A stretch of DNA of 20,470 nucleotides from assembly GCA_039680225.1 (NCBI GenBank), contig JBDKTK010000223.1:1-20470 (forward strand), in the 5' to 3' direction. Position numbers and translations under genes: made by a program. Position 1 is the first letter of the stretch. Each line of letters starts with the position of its first letter. Shown one piece after another: positions 6,842 to 14,309 of the stretch. The notes below the pieces were generated by a model. It ran no database searches and was not told where the DNA came from. It saw only the letters and a list, made by a program, of their open reading frames with translations. Source of the stretch: JBDKTK01 sp039680225. GTDB taxonomy: Bacteria; Desulfobacterota; Syntrophia; Syntrophales; UBA4778.

Positions 6842-7240
6842 ATGGGAATGACGGATCCAATCGCAGATATGCTGACGAGAATACGCAACGCGAATCAAGC
6901 CAAGATGAAAAGCGTTGACGTCCTTCTTTCGAAAGTGAATTTCAATATTGCCAAGGTATTGAAAAAAACAGGCTACATCAGCGGCTTCAATGTAAAAAGG
7001 GAAAACAACAAGGGCCTGCTGAGGGTATACCTGAAATTTACGGATGCCAAAGAGGGCGTTATTTCCGGGATCGAACGGGTCAGCAAGCCCGGCAGGAGGA
7101 TATACGTGGGAACGGACAAAGTTCCCAAGGTCCTCAACGGCTACGGGGTGGCAATACTCTCAACCTCAAAGGGGATCGTCACGGACAAGGAAGCCCGGGA
7201 GATGCACTCCGGCGGTGAAATCCTTTGCAAGGTCTGGTAA
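6842..7240 (+). CDS. rpsH: Small ribosomal subunit protein S8
   Basis: S8 binds the central domain of 16S rRNA and is the autogenous repressor of the spc operon in E. coli. The 132 residues include MTDPIADMLTRIRNA near the start and the conserved ILSTSKGIVTDKEAREMHSG and GGEILCKVW at the end. The first ATG is used because GAGGAG lies at the right distance; the ATG two codons later is a possible alternative. I did not find an obvious S8-type target helix at the rplX-rplE junction. Confidence 0.97.
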   Translation: MGMTDPIADMLTRIRNANQAKMKSVDVLLSKVNFNIAKVLKKTGYISGFNVKRENNKGLLRVYLKFTDAKEGVISGIERVSKPGRRIYVGTDKVPKVLNGYGVAILSTSKGIVTDKEAREMHSGGEILCKVW

Positions 7241-7259
7241 GCTCAGGAGAATATTTACA

Positions 7260-7799
7260 ATGTCTAGAATCGGCAAAAAACCAATAAAGATTCCCAGCGG
7301 AGTGAAAGTCCGCCAGGAGAATTCGTCCATAACCGTTGAAGGCCCCAAGGGCACCCTGAAGAGGGAAATTCCGCGGGAAGTCGGCGTTTCCGTAAATTCC
7401 GATGAAGTTGCGGTCAATATACTTTCCACCAACAGGCAGGCCAGGTCGCTTTTCGGGCTGACCAGGACCCTGATTGCCAACATGATAACGGGTGTAAGCA
7501 TCGGTTTCCAGAAACAGCTGGAGATTTCCGGGGTCGGCTACAGGGCTGAATCGGACGGCAAGGTCTTAAAGCTTTTCGTCGGTTTTTCAACGCCCCTGCA
7601 GTATGCATTGCCGGAGGGAATTTCGATAAAGATCGAAAAGCAGGTATCGTTATCCGTGTCCGGGATCAACAAGGAGCAGGTGGGAATGGTTGCGGCCGAT
7701 ATACGCGGCTTGAAGAAACCGGAGCCCTATAAAGGCAAAGGGATCCGCTACGCGACCGAAAGGGTCAGGAGAAAGGTCGGTAAATCAGCCGGAGCTTAA
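7260..7799 (+). CDS. rplF: Large ribosomal subunit protein L6
   Basis: L6 lies near the factor-binding (GTPase) region of the 50S subunit. From the ATG at 7260 the protein has 179 residues and the canonical start MSRIGKKPIKIPSGV. The reading frame is open further upstream, but that part overlaps rpsH and is unlike L6. The two tandem L6 folds end with the signature EPYKGKGIRYATERVRRKVG. CAGGAG lies about 10 bases before the ATG. rplR starts 30 bases after the stop. Confidence 0.97.
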   Translation: MSRIGKKPIKIPSGVKVRQENSSITVEGPKGTLKREIPREVGVSVNSDEVAVNILSTNRQARSLFGLTRTLIANMITGVSIGFQKQLEISGVGYRAESDGKVLKLFVGFSTPLQYALPEGISIKIEKQVSLSVSGINKEQVGMVAADIRGLKKPEPYKGKGIRYATERVRRKVGKSAGA

Positions 7800-7829
7800 T
7801 GCGAAGGCAAGCTAGTTGAGGTAGATAAA

Positions 7830-8201
7830 TTGCTCGAGACAAAAAGAAAAATAGAAGAGATCCGGAATAAAAGGAAAAAGAGAGTCCGGGGCAAGATATT
7901 CGGAACGCAGGAAAGGCCCAGGCTCTCCGTCTTCAGAAGCTCCAGCCATATCTATGTTCAGGCTATCGCAGACGATAAGGGCGTGACCCTTGCAGAGGCC
8001 TCGACCCTGAATGCCGGATTGGAAGATACCCTGAAAGGGAAAAAGAAGACAGATGCGGCCAAGGAAGTGGGAAAGCTGATCGCAACCAGGCTGTTGGAAA
8101 AGGGGATAACCAAGGTAATTTTCGACCGGGGGAGATTCCTTTATCATGGGCGTGTTAAGGCCCTCGCCGATGCGGCCCGCGAATCGGGACTGCAATTTTA
8201 A
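7830..8201 (+). CDS. rplR: Large ribosomal subunit protein L18
   Basis: L18 binds 5S rRNA with L5 in the central protuberance. The 123 residues carry the signature ERPRLSVFRSSSHIYVQAI. The C-terminus contains FDRGRFLYHGRVKALADAAR, ending GLQF. I chose the TTG start at 7830, which gives MLETKRKIEEIRNKRKKRVR and follows TTGAGGTAG by a usual spacing; no ATG or GTG is better placed. Confidence 0.96.
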   Translation: MLETKRKIEEIRNKRKKRVRGKIFGTQERPRLSVFRSSSHIYVQAIADDKGVTLAEASTLNAGLEDTLKGKKKTDAAKEVGKLIATRLLEKGITKVIFDRGRFLYHGRVKALADAARESGLQF

Positions 8202-8214
8202 TACAGGTGATTAA

Positions 8215-8703
8215 ATGGAAAGAGGATTCATGGAAGAGACCGAATTTCTTGATCGTGTGATCACAATCAAGAGGACGGCCAAGGTTGTAAAAGGCGGACG
8301 GAGATTCCGTTTCAGTGCGGTTGTTGTCGTTGGAGACGGCAACGGTTCGGTAGGGGCCGGATTGGGAAAGGCCAACGAGGTTTCTGAGGCTATCCGCAAA
8401 GGGACAGAAAAGGCAAAAAAGAGCCTCAAGAAAGTATCTTTGATCGACGGCACTATTCCCCATGAGATTATCGGCGTATTCGGGGCAGGCCGGGTCCTCC
8501 TGAAACCGGCATCCGCAGGAACGGGATTGATTGCCGGAGGGGCCGTCAGGGCCATACTGGAAGTCGCCGGCGTTCGCAATATTCTTACAAAATGCCTCGG
8601 CTCCCATAATCCGCACAATCTTGTAAAAGCTACTCTTGAAGGGCTGAACAAGTTGAAAAGTCCCCAGGACCTCTCCAGGGGAAAAGAAACAAGCGAAGCC
8701 TAA
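8215..8703 (+). CDS. rpsE: Small ribosomal subunit protein S5
   Basis: S5 acts in decoding accuracy and mRNA unwinding with S3 and S4. The 162 residues contain KVVKGGRRFRFSAVVVVGDG (24-43), whose KGGRR loop is the site of spectinomycin-resistance mutations in E. coli, and GSVGAGLGKANEV. GTGFIAGGAVR-like sequence (GTGLIAGGAVR) marks the C-terminal domain. AGGTGA lies just before the ATG. A second ATG five codons on (MEETEFLDRV) could also serve. Confidence 0.97.
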   Translation: MERGFMEETEFLDRVITIKRTAKVVKGGRRFRFSAVVVVGDGNGSVGAGLGKANEVSEAIRKGTEKAKKSLKKVSLIDGTIPHEIIGVFGAGRVLLKPASAGTGLIAGGAVRAILEVAGVRNILTKCLGSHNPHNLVKATLEGLNKLKSPQDLSRGKETSEA

Positions 8704-8715
8704 GGGGGAATTGCC

Positions 8716-8904
8716 GTGTCAAAGCAGCTGAAGATAAAACAAATCAGAAGTTATATAGGGAGGCCTGAAAAGCAGAGGTTGATTCTGAAGGGTCTCGGCT
8801 TGGGCAAGATGAACAAGACCGTTGTCCTGCAGGACACTCCGGAAATTCGCGGGATGGTGAAAAAACTGAGCCATCTTGTTACCATGGAAGAGTTTGAAGG
8901 GTAA
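8716..8904 (+). CDS. rpmD: Large ribosomal subunit protein L30
   Basis: L30 is a small 50S surface protein. The 62 residues read MSKQLKIKQIRSYIGRPEKQ and continue with LKGLGLGKMNKTVVLQDTPE, the family signature. The start is GTG, 12 bases after rpsE, with AAGGGGGAA upstream. The gene is placed between rpsE and rplO as in most bacteria that keep L30. Confidence 0.95.
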   Translation: MSKQLKIKQIRSYIGRPEKQRLILKGLGLGKMNKTVVLQDTPEIRGMVKKLSHLVTMEEFEG

Positions 8905-8911
8905 AGGTAAT

Positions 8912-9358
8912 ATGATGAGATTGGATAGTTTGAAACCGCCCGAAGGCGCCCGGAAAAAGGTGAAGAGGATCGGCAGGGGAGAAGGCTCGGGTCATGGCGG
9001 AACATCAACCATGGGCCACAAGGGTCAGAAGGCCAGGGCCGGAAAAGGCAAGAACAAACCGGGTTTCGAAGGCGGCCAGATGCCGCTGTCGAGGCGGCTC
9101 CCCAAAAGGGGTTTCAGGAATTTTTTCCGCAAGGAATACGCAATTGTCAATTTAGGCCAGCTGAAGGTGTTTGAAAAAGGCTCTGTTATAGACACAGCGG
9201 CCCTTTTGGAAAAAGGCATTCTGAAGAAGACCCTGGACGGCGTAAAATTGCTTGCCAAGGGAAGCATTGAGTTTCCGGTAAATATAAAAGTCAACATGGT
9301 CAGCCGCGCCGCCAAAGAGAAGATCGAGACTGCCGGCGGAACGGTAGAGGTTATCTGA
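8912..9358 (+). CDS. rplO: Large ribosomal subunit protein L15
   Basis: L15 is a late 50S assembly protein with a long basic N-terminal extension. I set the start at ATG 8912, giving MMRLDSLKPPEGARKK and 148 residues; the adjacent ATG at 8915 would give the more usual MRLDSL. A longer open frame begins inside rpmD but its extra residues are unlike L15. The glycine-rich signature GEGSGHGGTSTMGHKGQKAR is present. The stop is followed after one base by the secY start, so the two are closely coupled. Confidence 0.95.
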   Translation: MMRLDSLKPPEGARKKVKRIGRGEGSGHGGTSTMGHKGQKARAGKGKNKPGFEGGQMPLSRRLPKRGFRNFFRKEYAIVNLGQLKVFEKGSVIDTAALLEKGILKKTLDGVKLLAKGSIEFPVNIKVNMVSRAAKEKIETAGGTVEVI

Positions 9359-9359
9359 T

Positions 9360-10667
9360 TTGCTGGGCGGTTTTAAAAATATATCGAAAATACCGGAACT
9401 GCAGAAGAGGATATTTATAACCTTTCTTCTCCTTGCGGTTTACAGGGTGGGGACGCACGTCCCGACGCCGGGTATTGACGCCAGGGCGCTGGCTGCTTTC
9501 TTCGAGCAGGCGAGAGGGTCCCTGCTGGGGCTTTTTGACCTGTTTTCCGGAGGGGCGCTGAGCAATCTTTCTGTTTTTGCCCTAGGCATTATGCCTTACA
9601 TCAGCGCATCAATCATCCTCCAGCTGCTCACGGTTGTTATTCCGCACCTGGAGAAGCTCTCCAAGGAAGGGGAAGCGGGACGGCGCAAGATAACGCAGTA
9701 CACAAGATACGGTACGGTAGTCCTCAGCCTCATTCAGGGCCTGGGTATCGCCATCGGCCTGGAAAGCATGACCGGTCCCTCGGGGATCTCCATAGTTATC
9801 CAGCCGGGATGGGCATTCCGCCTGATGACGGTTATTACGCTTACGGCCGGCACGGCTTTCATTATGTGGCTGGGCGAGCAGATAACTGAAAGAGGCATTG
9901 GTAACGGGATATCGCTGATAATTTTTGCCGGCATTGTCTGCCGGGGCCCGGCGGCCGTGGCCAATACTTACAGGCTGTTGTCAACCGGCGAACTCGGCAT
10001 AATTCTGATCCTCTTTCTGACTGTTGTTATGGTGGGGGTAGTCGGGGTTATAGTTTTCGTCGAGAGCGGCCAGAGGAGAATACCGGTCCAGTATGCGAAA
10101 AGGGTTGTAGGCAGGAGGGTATACGGCGGGCAGACAACGCATCTGCCGCTGAAAGTGAACACTGCGGGTGTCATCCCGCCCATATTCGCTTCATCGATCA
10201 TAATGTTCCCGGCGACAATCGCCAACTTCGTCCCCCATCCGTGGATGAAAGTTGTCGCGAACTGGCTGCAGCCGGGCGCATTTCTGTATGAGTCGCTGTA
10301 TGTGGCGTTCATTGTTTTCTTCTGTTATTTTTATACGGCAGTGACATTCAATCCGGTCGATGTGGCTGATAATATGAAAAAATACGGCGGTTATGTTCCG
10401 GGGATCCGCCCGGGAAAGAAGACTGCCGAATATATAGACAGTGTTCTGACGCGATTGACCTTCAGCGGTGCGGTTTATGTTTCGCTCGTCTGCGTTTTGC
10501 CGAGCATCCTGATCAGTTACTTCAATGTGCCGTTTTATTTCGGCGGCACCGCGCTCCTGATAGTCGTGGGTGTTGCTCTTGATACGGCCGGGCAGATAGA
10601 GGCTCACCTGCTGACCAGGCAATATGAAGGCTTTATGAAAAAGGGCCGGATTGCCAGAAGACGCTGA
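9360..10667 (+). CDS. secY: Protein translocase subunit SecY
   Basis: SecY is the channel of the SecYEG translocon in the inner membrane. The 435 residues show about ten hydrophobic segments. Landmarks are HVPTPGIDARAL (33-44), the plug region with DLFSGGALSNLSVFALGIMP (60-79), ERGIGNGIS (177-185), the cytosolic loop RRIPVQYAKR (239-248), LPLKVNTAGVIPPIFASS and NPVDVADNMKKYGGYVPGIR (331-350). The start is TTG, one base after the rplO stop, and gives MLGGFKNISKIPELQKRI. In many bacteria adk follows; here map comes next. Confidence 0.97.
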   Translation: MLGGFKNISKIPELQKRIFITFLLLAVYRVGTHVPTPGIDARALAAFFEQARGSLLGLFDLFSGGALSNLSVFALGIMPYISASIILQLLTVVIPHLEKLSKEGEAGRRKITQYTRYGTVVLSLIQGLGIAIGLESMTGPSGISIVIQPGWAFRLMTVITLTAGTAFIMWLGEQITERGIGNGISLIIFAGIVCRGPAAVANTYRLLSTGELGIILILFLTVVMVGVVGVIVFVESGQRRIPVQYAKRVVGRRVYGGQTTHLPLKVNTAGVIPPIFASSIIMFPATIANFVPHPWMKVVANWLQPGAFLYESLYVAFIVFFCYFYTAVTFNPVDVADNMKKYGGYVPGIRPGKKTAEYIDSVLTRLTFSGAVYVSLVCVLPSILISYFNVPFYFGGTALLIVVGVALDTAGQIEAHLLTRQYEGFMKKGRIARRR

Positions 10668-10669
10668 AG

Positions 10670-10691
10670 GCCGGTAGTTTGCCGGTAGTTT
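10670..10691 (+). repeat. Exact tandem duplication of 11 bases in the secY-map gap
   Basis: GCCGGTAGTTT occurs twice back to back, at 10670-10680 and 10681-10691, immediately before the map ribosome-binding site. The whole secY-map gap is 35 bases, so the duplication fills most of it. It looks like a recent slippage event or rearrangement scar. No function is evident. It also creates an upstream in-frame TTG for map, which I consider spurious. Confidence 0.9.
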
Positions 10692-10696
10692 GGAGG
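10692..10696 (+). promoter_or_regulatory. Ribosome-binding site that fixes the map start
   Basis: GGAGG lies six bases before the GTG at 10703 and supports that codon over the in-frame TTG at 10679, which has no Shine-Dalgarno and lies in the duplicated sequence. Confidence 0.8.
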
Positions 10697-10702
10697 ACGT
10701 CA

Positions 10703-11449
10703 GTGATCATCTTGAAGTCTCCCCAGGAGATTGAAAAGATGAAGGCGAGCAATGCTATTGTCGCCGAGGTGATTCAACAGATAGCGGGGATGGTCAGTCC
10801 CGGGGTCAGGACGCTGGATCTTGACCGTTGCGCCGAAGAGATTGCGCGCAAGAGGGGCGCCAGACCGGCATTCAAGGGTTACAGAGGGTACCCGTTTTCG
10901 CTTTGCACTTCCGTCAACCAGGAAGTCGTCCACGGCATGCCCTCGGAACGCTCTTTAGCAGAAGGCGATATTCTCAGCCTGGATTTTGGGATTTTTTATA
11001 ACGGTTATTACGGTGATGCGGCCATTACCGTACCGGTGGGAAAGGTTTCAGCCGAAGCGGGCAGGCTCATGGAAACCACGGAGCAGTCCCTGTACCTGGG
11101 AATAGAAAAAGCCAGGGTCGGCAACAGGCTGGGAGATGTTTCATCCGTCATCCAGGACCATGTGGAGGCCAACGGCTTTTCCGTGGTGAGAGACTTTGTC
11201 GGGCATGGAATCGGGAAGAACCTTCACGAGGACCCCCAGGTGCCTAATTACGGTTTTCGCGGACGCGGGGTCGAGCTCAGGGCCGGTATGGTACTGGCCA
11301 TCGAGCCGATGGTGAACGAAGGCGTTTACCAGGTGCAGGTCTTGAAGGATGGCTGGACGGTTGTTACATCGGACGGGAAACTTTCAGCTCATTTCGAGCA
11401 TTCCGTCGCGGTAACGGAAAACGGCCCGGTTATACTTAGTAAATTATAG
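10703..11449 (+). CDS. map: Methionine aminopeptidase, type I
   Basis: This enzyme removes the initiator methionine from nascent proteins. From the GTG at 10703 the protein has 248 residues and begins MIILKSPQEIEKMK. The five metal ligands of the pita-bread fold are all seen: D94 and D105 (LSLDFGIFYNGYYGDAAITV), H168 (GHGIGKNLHEDP), E201 (AIEPMVNEG) and E232 (HFEHSVAVTENG). The active-site H78 is in VVHGMP. All are offset by about three from E. coli numbering. The family's long N-terminal SH3 extension is absent. Its place between secY and infA is common in ribosomal clusters. Confidence 0.96.
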   Translation: MIILKSPQEIEKMKASNAIVAEVIQQIAGMVSPGVRTLDLDRCAEEIARKRGARPAFKGYRGYPFSLCTSVNQEVVHGMPSERSLAEGDILSLDFGIFYNGYYGDAAITVPVGKVSAEAGRLMETTEQSLYLGIEKARVGNRLGDVSSVIQDHVEANGFSVVRDFVGHGIGKNLHEDPQVPNYGFRGRGVELRAGMVLAIEPMVNEGVYQVQVLKDGWTVVTSDGKLSAHFEHSVAVTENGPVILSKL

Positions 11450-11455
11450 TAATCC

Positions 11456-11459
11456 GGAG
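11456..11459 (+). promoter_or_regulatory. Ribosome-binding site that fixes the infA start
   Basis: GGAG lies five bases before the GTG at 11465. The alternative GTG at 11459 shares a base with this motif and so cannot use it. Confidence 0.75.
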
Positions 11460-11464
11460 TGATT

Positions 11465-11683
11465 GTGGCGAAAGAGCAATCCATAGAAGTTGAAGGCGTT
11501 GTGGTGGAAACTCTGCCCAATGCCATGTTCCGTGTGGAACTGGAGAACGGCCACCGCATCCTCGCCCATATATCGGGGAAGATGCGCATGCATTTTATAA
11601 AAATTCTGCCGGGAGACAAGGTGACAGTGGAATTGTCCCCTTACGATTTGACCCGCGGAAGAATTACATACAGGTCGAAATAA
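11465..11683 (+). CDS. infA: Translation initiation factor IF-1
   Basis: IF-1 is an OB-fold factor that occupies the 30S A site during initiation. With the GTG at 11465 the product is exactly 72 residues, starts MAKEQSIEVEGVV and contains FRVELENGHRILAHISGKMR and LTRGRITYRSK, all typical. A GTG two codons upstream gives MIVAKEQ but overlaps the Shine-Dalgarno. The gene lies 15 bases after map and 12 bases before rpmJ, as in Firmicutes and several deltaproteobacterial lineages. Confidence 0.96.
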   Translation: MAKEQSIEVEGVVVETLPNAMFRVELENGHRILAHISGKMRMHFIKILPGDKVTVELSPYDLTRGRITYRSK

Positions 11684-11695
11684 GAGAGGTCTATT

Positions 11696-11809
11696 GTGAA
11701 AGTCAGGTCTTCTGTCAAAAAGATATGCGATAAATGCAAGGTAATCAAACGGCACGGCGTTTTAAGGGTTATCTGCGAAAATCCCAAGCATAAACAGCGT
11801 CAGGGCTAG
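11696..11809 (+). CDS. rpmJ: Large ribosomal subunit protein L36, zinc form
   Basis: L36 is the smallest 50S protein, a zinc-binding element close to 23S rRNA. The 37-residue product starts MKVRSSVKKICDKCKVIKRH. Its ligands C11, C14, C27 and H32 are all present, so this is the zinc (C+) form. The start is GTG, with AGAGAGG in the infA stop region a few bases upstream. The TAG stop overlaps the Shine-Dalgarno of rpsM. Confidence 0.96.
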   Translation: MKVRSSVKKICDKCKVIKRHGVLRVICENPKHKQRQG

Positions 11810-11819
11810 GAGGTAGCAA

Positions 11820-12188
11820 GTGGCAAGAATCGCAGGGGTAGATTTACCGAAAAACAAAAGAATGGAAATAGCTCTTACGTATATTTACGGCATCGGCAGG
11901 TCCCAGGCCAAGGAGATATTGAAACAGGCGGGAGTCGACTTCAAGACGAAAACCGACGAGCTCGTTGATGCAGAAGTAACCGCTATCCGCAATATTATAG
12001 ATAAGGACCACAAGGTTGAAGGCGACCTGAGAAGGGATATTTCCATGTCCATCAAGCGGCTTATGGACATCGGGACATACAGGGGACTGAGACACAGGAA
12101 AGGGCTTCCGGTCAGGGGACAGAGGACGCATACCAATGCCAGGACCAGGAAGGGACCGAGAAGAAGCATAGCCGGAAAGAAGAAGTAA
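11820..12188 (+). CDS. rpsM: Small ribosomal subunit protein S13
   Basis: S13 lies in the 30S head, forms bridges to L5 and contacts P-site tRNA through its basic tail. The 122 residues start MARIAGVDLPKNKR and include the helix-hairpin-helix segment TYIYGIGRSQAKEIL and the tail HRKGLPVRGQRTHTNAR. I chose the GTG start because AGGAGGT (11808-11814), which overlaps the rpmJ stop, lies five bases upstream. Of its 16 Arg codons, 14 are AGG or AGA, a striking use in such a highly expressed gene. Confidence 0.97.
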   Translation: MARIAGVDLPKNKRMEIALTYIYGIGRSQAKEILKQAGVDFKTKTDELVDAEVTAIRNIIDKDHKVEGDLRRDISMSIKRLMDIGTYRGLRHRKGLPVRGQRTHTNARTRKGPRRSIAGKKK

Positions 12189-12201
12189 TTCGGAGGAATG
12201 A

Positions 12202-12594
12202 ATGGCAACACCCAGGGCTAAAAAGGGCAAAAAAAGAGAGCGGAAAAATATATCGGAGGGGATCGCCCACATTCAATCCACCTTCAATAATACAATAGTC
12301 TCGATCACGGACCTGAGCGGCAACGTCATCGCCTGGTCGTCTTCGGGATCCCAGGGGTTTAAAGGCTCCCGTAAAGGGACGCCCTTCGCGGCCCAGATGG
12401 CTGCGGAAGGGGCCGTTAAGAAAGCAATGGAACACGGATTGAGGACGGTCCAGGTATACGTAAAGGGTCCCGGTTCCGGACGCGAGTCGGCCCTGAGGTC
12501 CCTGCAGGCAACGGGTCTCAACATAAGTCTGATCAGAGACGTGACACCGGTCCCGCATAATGGCTGCCGTCCGCCGAAAAGAAGGCGTGTTTGA
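12202..12594 (+). CDS. rpsK: Small ribosomal subunit protein S11
   Basis: S11 is on the 30S platform beside the mRNA exit, where the Shine-Dalgarno helix forms. The 130 residues include ISEGIAHIQSTFNNTIVSIT, PGSGRESALRSLQATGL and the ending PVPHNGCRPPKRRRV, all strongly conserved. CGGAGGAA precedes the ATG by several bases. It is spaced 13 bases from rpsM and 20 from rpsD. Confidence 0.97.
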   Translation: MATPRAKKGKKRERKNISEGIAHIQSTFNNTIVSITDLSGNVIAWSSSGSQGFKGSRKGTPFAAQMAAEGAVKKAMEHGLRTVQVYVKGPGSGRESALRSLQATGLNISLIRDVTPVPHNGCRPPKRRRV

Positions 12595-12614
12595 TTTCTA
12601 CTTAGGAGGAAACT

Positions 12615-13244
12615 TTGGCAAAATACAGAGAATCACTTTGCAGGTTATGCCGGGCTGAAGGCATAAAACTGTTTCAGAAAGGCGACCGCTGCTTTACCGA
12701 GAAGTGCGCTTTGGACCGCCGGGCTTATGCGCCGGGCGAACATGGACAGAGCCGCAGGGGAAAGCACTCGGACTACGGCGTCCAGATGAGAGAGAAACAG
12801 AAATTAAAAAGGATGTTCGGTCTGCTGGAAAGGCAGTTCCGGAACTATTTCCATAAAGCCGATAAACAGAAAGGCGTTACGGGCTCCAATCTCCTTTTAA
12901 TGCTGGAGAGGAGGCTTGACAATGTTGTTTTCCGTCTTGGTTTTGCCAATTCCAGAGCTGAAGCAAGACAGCTTGTCCTTCACGGTCATTTTTTTGTCAG
13001 CGGCAAGAAAGTGAACATTCCATCTTACCTGGTCGGCGCAGGTGAGGAGATCCAGGTCCGGGAAAAAAGCCGCAACATTACCAGGATACTTGAATCCATG
13101 GATATCGTTGCACGGCGTGGACTTCCACAATGGCTGGAACTGGATAAGGACAATTTCAAGGGCACATTCAAGAGAATTCCCGCAAGGGATGAATTAACCA
13201 TGCCGATTCAGGAACAGCTGGTTGTTGAGCTTTACTCCAAGTAG
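12615..13244 (+). CDS. rpsD: Small ribosomal subunit protein S4, zinc-binding form
   Basis: S4 starts 30S assembly at the 5' domain of 16S rRNA and in E. coli represses the alpha operon. The 209 residues have a cysteine cluster, C9, C12, C26 and C31 (LCRLC and DRCFTEKCALDRR), typical of zinc-carrying S4. The S4 RNA-binding domain follows from about residue 98 (RLDNVVFRLGFANSRAEARQ). The TTG start gives MAKYRESLCR and has a strong AGGAGGAA about 6 bases upstream. Confidence 0.97.
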   Translation: MAKYRESLCRLCRAEGIKLFQKGDRCFTEKCALDRRAYAPGEHGQSRRGKHSDYGVQMREKQKLKRMFGLLERQFRNYFHKADKQKGVTGSNLLLMLERRLDNVVFRLGFANSRAEARQLVLHGHFFVSGKKVNIPSYLVGAGEEIQVREKSRNITRILESMDIVARRGLPQWLELDKDNFKGTFKRIPARDELTMPIQEQLVVELYSK

Positions 13245-13265
13245 TCAATAAAAAGGAAAGAATAC

Positions 13266-14282
13266 ATGCAGAAGAATTGGCGCAGCCTGATCAGGCCGAA
13301 ACGCATCGAAGTTGATGATAAGACACATTCAAGGTACTATGGCGACTTTACTTGTCAGCCCCTGGAGAAAGGCTTCGGGACAACTCTCGGAAATTCCCTG
13401 AGGAGAGTGCTGCTTTCATCAATACGGGGCGCAGCCATTGTATCGGTTAAATTCGACGGGGTCCTCCATGAATTTTCCACGATTTCCGGAGTCAAGGAGG
13501 ACATCACCGACATAATCCTGAATCTCAAGGGTATCAGGCTTAAGCTTCACGGGGAAGGCCCCAAGATGATCCACCTCGAAAGTACCAGGGAAGGTGCGGT
13601 CACGGCCGGGGATATTGTCACGGACAGTGCAATAGAGGTCCTCAACCCCGATCATTACATTGCCACCCTGACCAAAGGGGCCTCGTTGAAGGCCGACCTC
13701 ATGGTCAAAATAGGAAAAGGCTATGTGCCCGCAAAGATGGAGAGGGACCCGGACCAGCCGGAAGGGACAATCAATATTGATGCGATTTTCTCCCCCATAA
13801 AGAAAGTGACGTACACGGTCATGCACGCCAGGGTCGGCCAGATCACGGATTACGACCGGCTCGACCTGGAAGTCTGGACTGACGGCAGCATAGTCCCCGA
13901 AGATGCCATAGCCTACGCAGCGAAAATCCTCAAAGAGCAGTTGGACGTCTTTATCAATTTCGAAGAGGCTGAAGAAGAAGAGAAGGCGGGAGACATAGAG
14001 GATAAAGAGAAAATAAACGAGAACCTGCTGCGCAGTGTTGACGAACTCGAACTTTCCGTGCGTTCGGCAAACTGCCTGAAGAATGCAGGCATCAATCTGA
14101 TCGGCGAGCTTGTCCAGAAAACTGAAGCCGAAATGCTCAAAACCAAGAATTTTGGAAGAAAATCACTCAACGAGATAAAAGAGATACTCTCCGAAATGGG
14201 GCTGAGCCTTGGTATGAAAATAGATTTTCCGCCCTGGTCGAAATCCGATAAGGAGAAGGCTAAGGAGACAGGCGAATCATAA
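13266..14282 (+). CDS. rpoA: RNA polymerase subunit alpha
   Basis: Alpha dimerises to nucleate core RNA polymerase, and its C-terminal domain contacts UP elements and activators. The 338 residues contain the assembly motif GFGTTLGNSLRRVLL (36-50). The N-terminal domain ends near 230, then comes an acidic linker (FEEAEEEEKAGDIEDKEK). The C-terminal domain, about 254-318, has RSANCLK with R266 and N269, matching the DNA-contact residues R265 and N268 of E. coli, and GRKSLNEI. A charged tail ends the protein. AAGGAAAG precedes the ATG. Confidence 0.97.
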   Translation: MQKNWRSLIRPKRIEVDDKTHSRYYGDFTCQPLEKGFGTTLGNSLRRVLLSSIRGAAIVSVKFDGVLHEFSTISGVKEDITDIILNLKGIRLKLHGEGPKMIHLESTREGAVTAGDIVTDSAIEVLNPDHYIATLTKGASLKADLMVKIGKGYVPAKMERDPDQPEGTINIDAIFSPIKKVTYTVMHARVGQITDYDRLDLEVWTDGSIVPEDAIAYAAKILKEQLDVFINFEEAEEEEKAGDIEDKEKINENLLRSVDELELSVRSANCLKNAGINLIGELVQKTEAEMLKTKNFGRKSLNEIKEILSEMGLSLGMKIDFPPWSKSDKEKAKETGES

Positions 14283-14309
14283 TAGTCTTGGAGAAAGGGT
14301 TTTTTTAAG

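Noticed and set aside
7044..7259. Upstream in-frame extension of rplF
   Set aside because: It overlaps rpsH fully and is unlike L6; the ATG at 7260 gives the canonical MSRIGKKP start and normal length.
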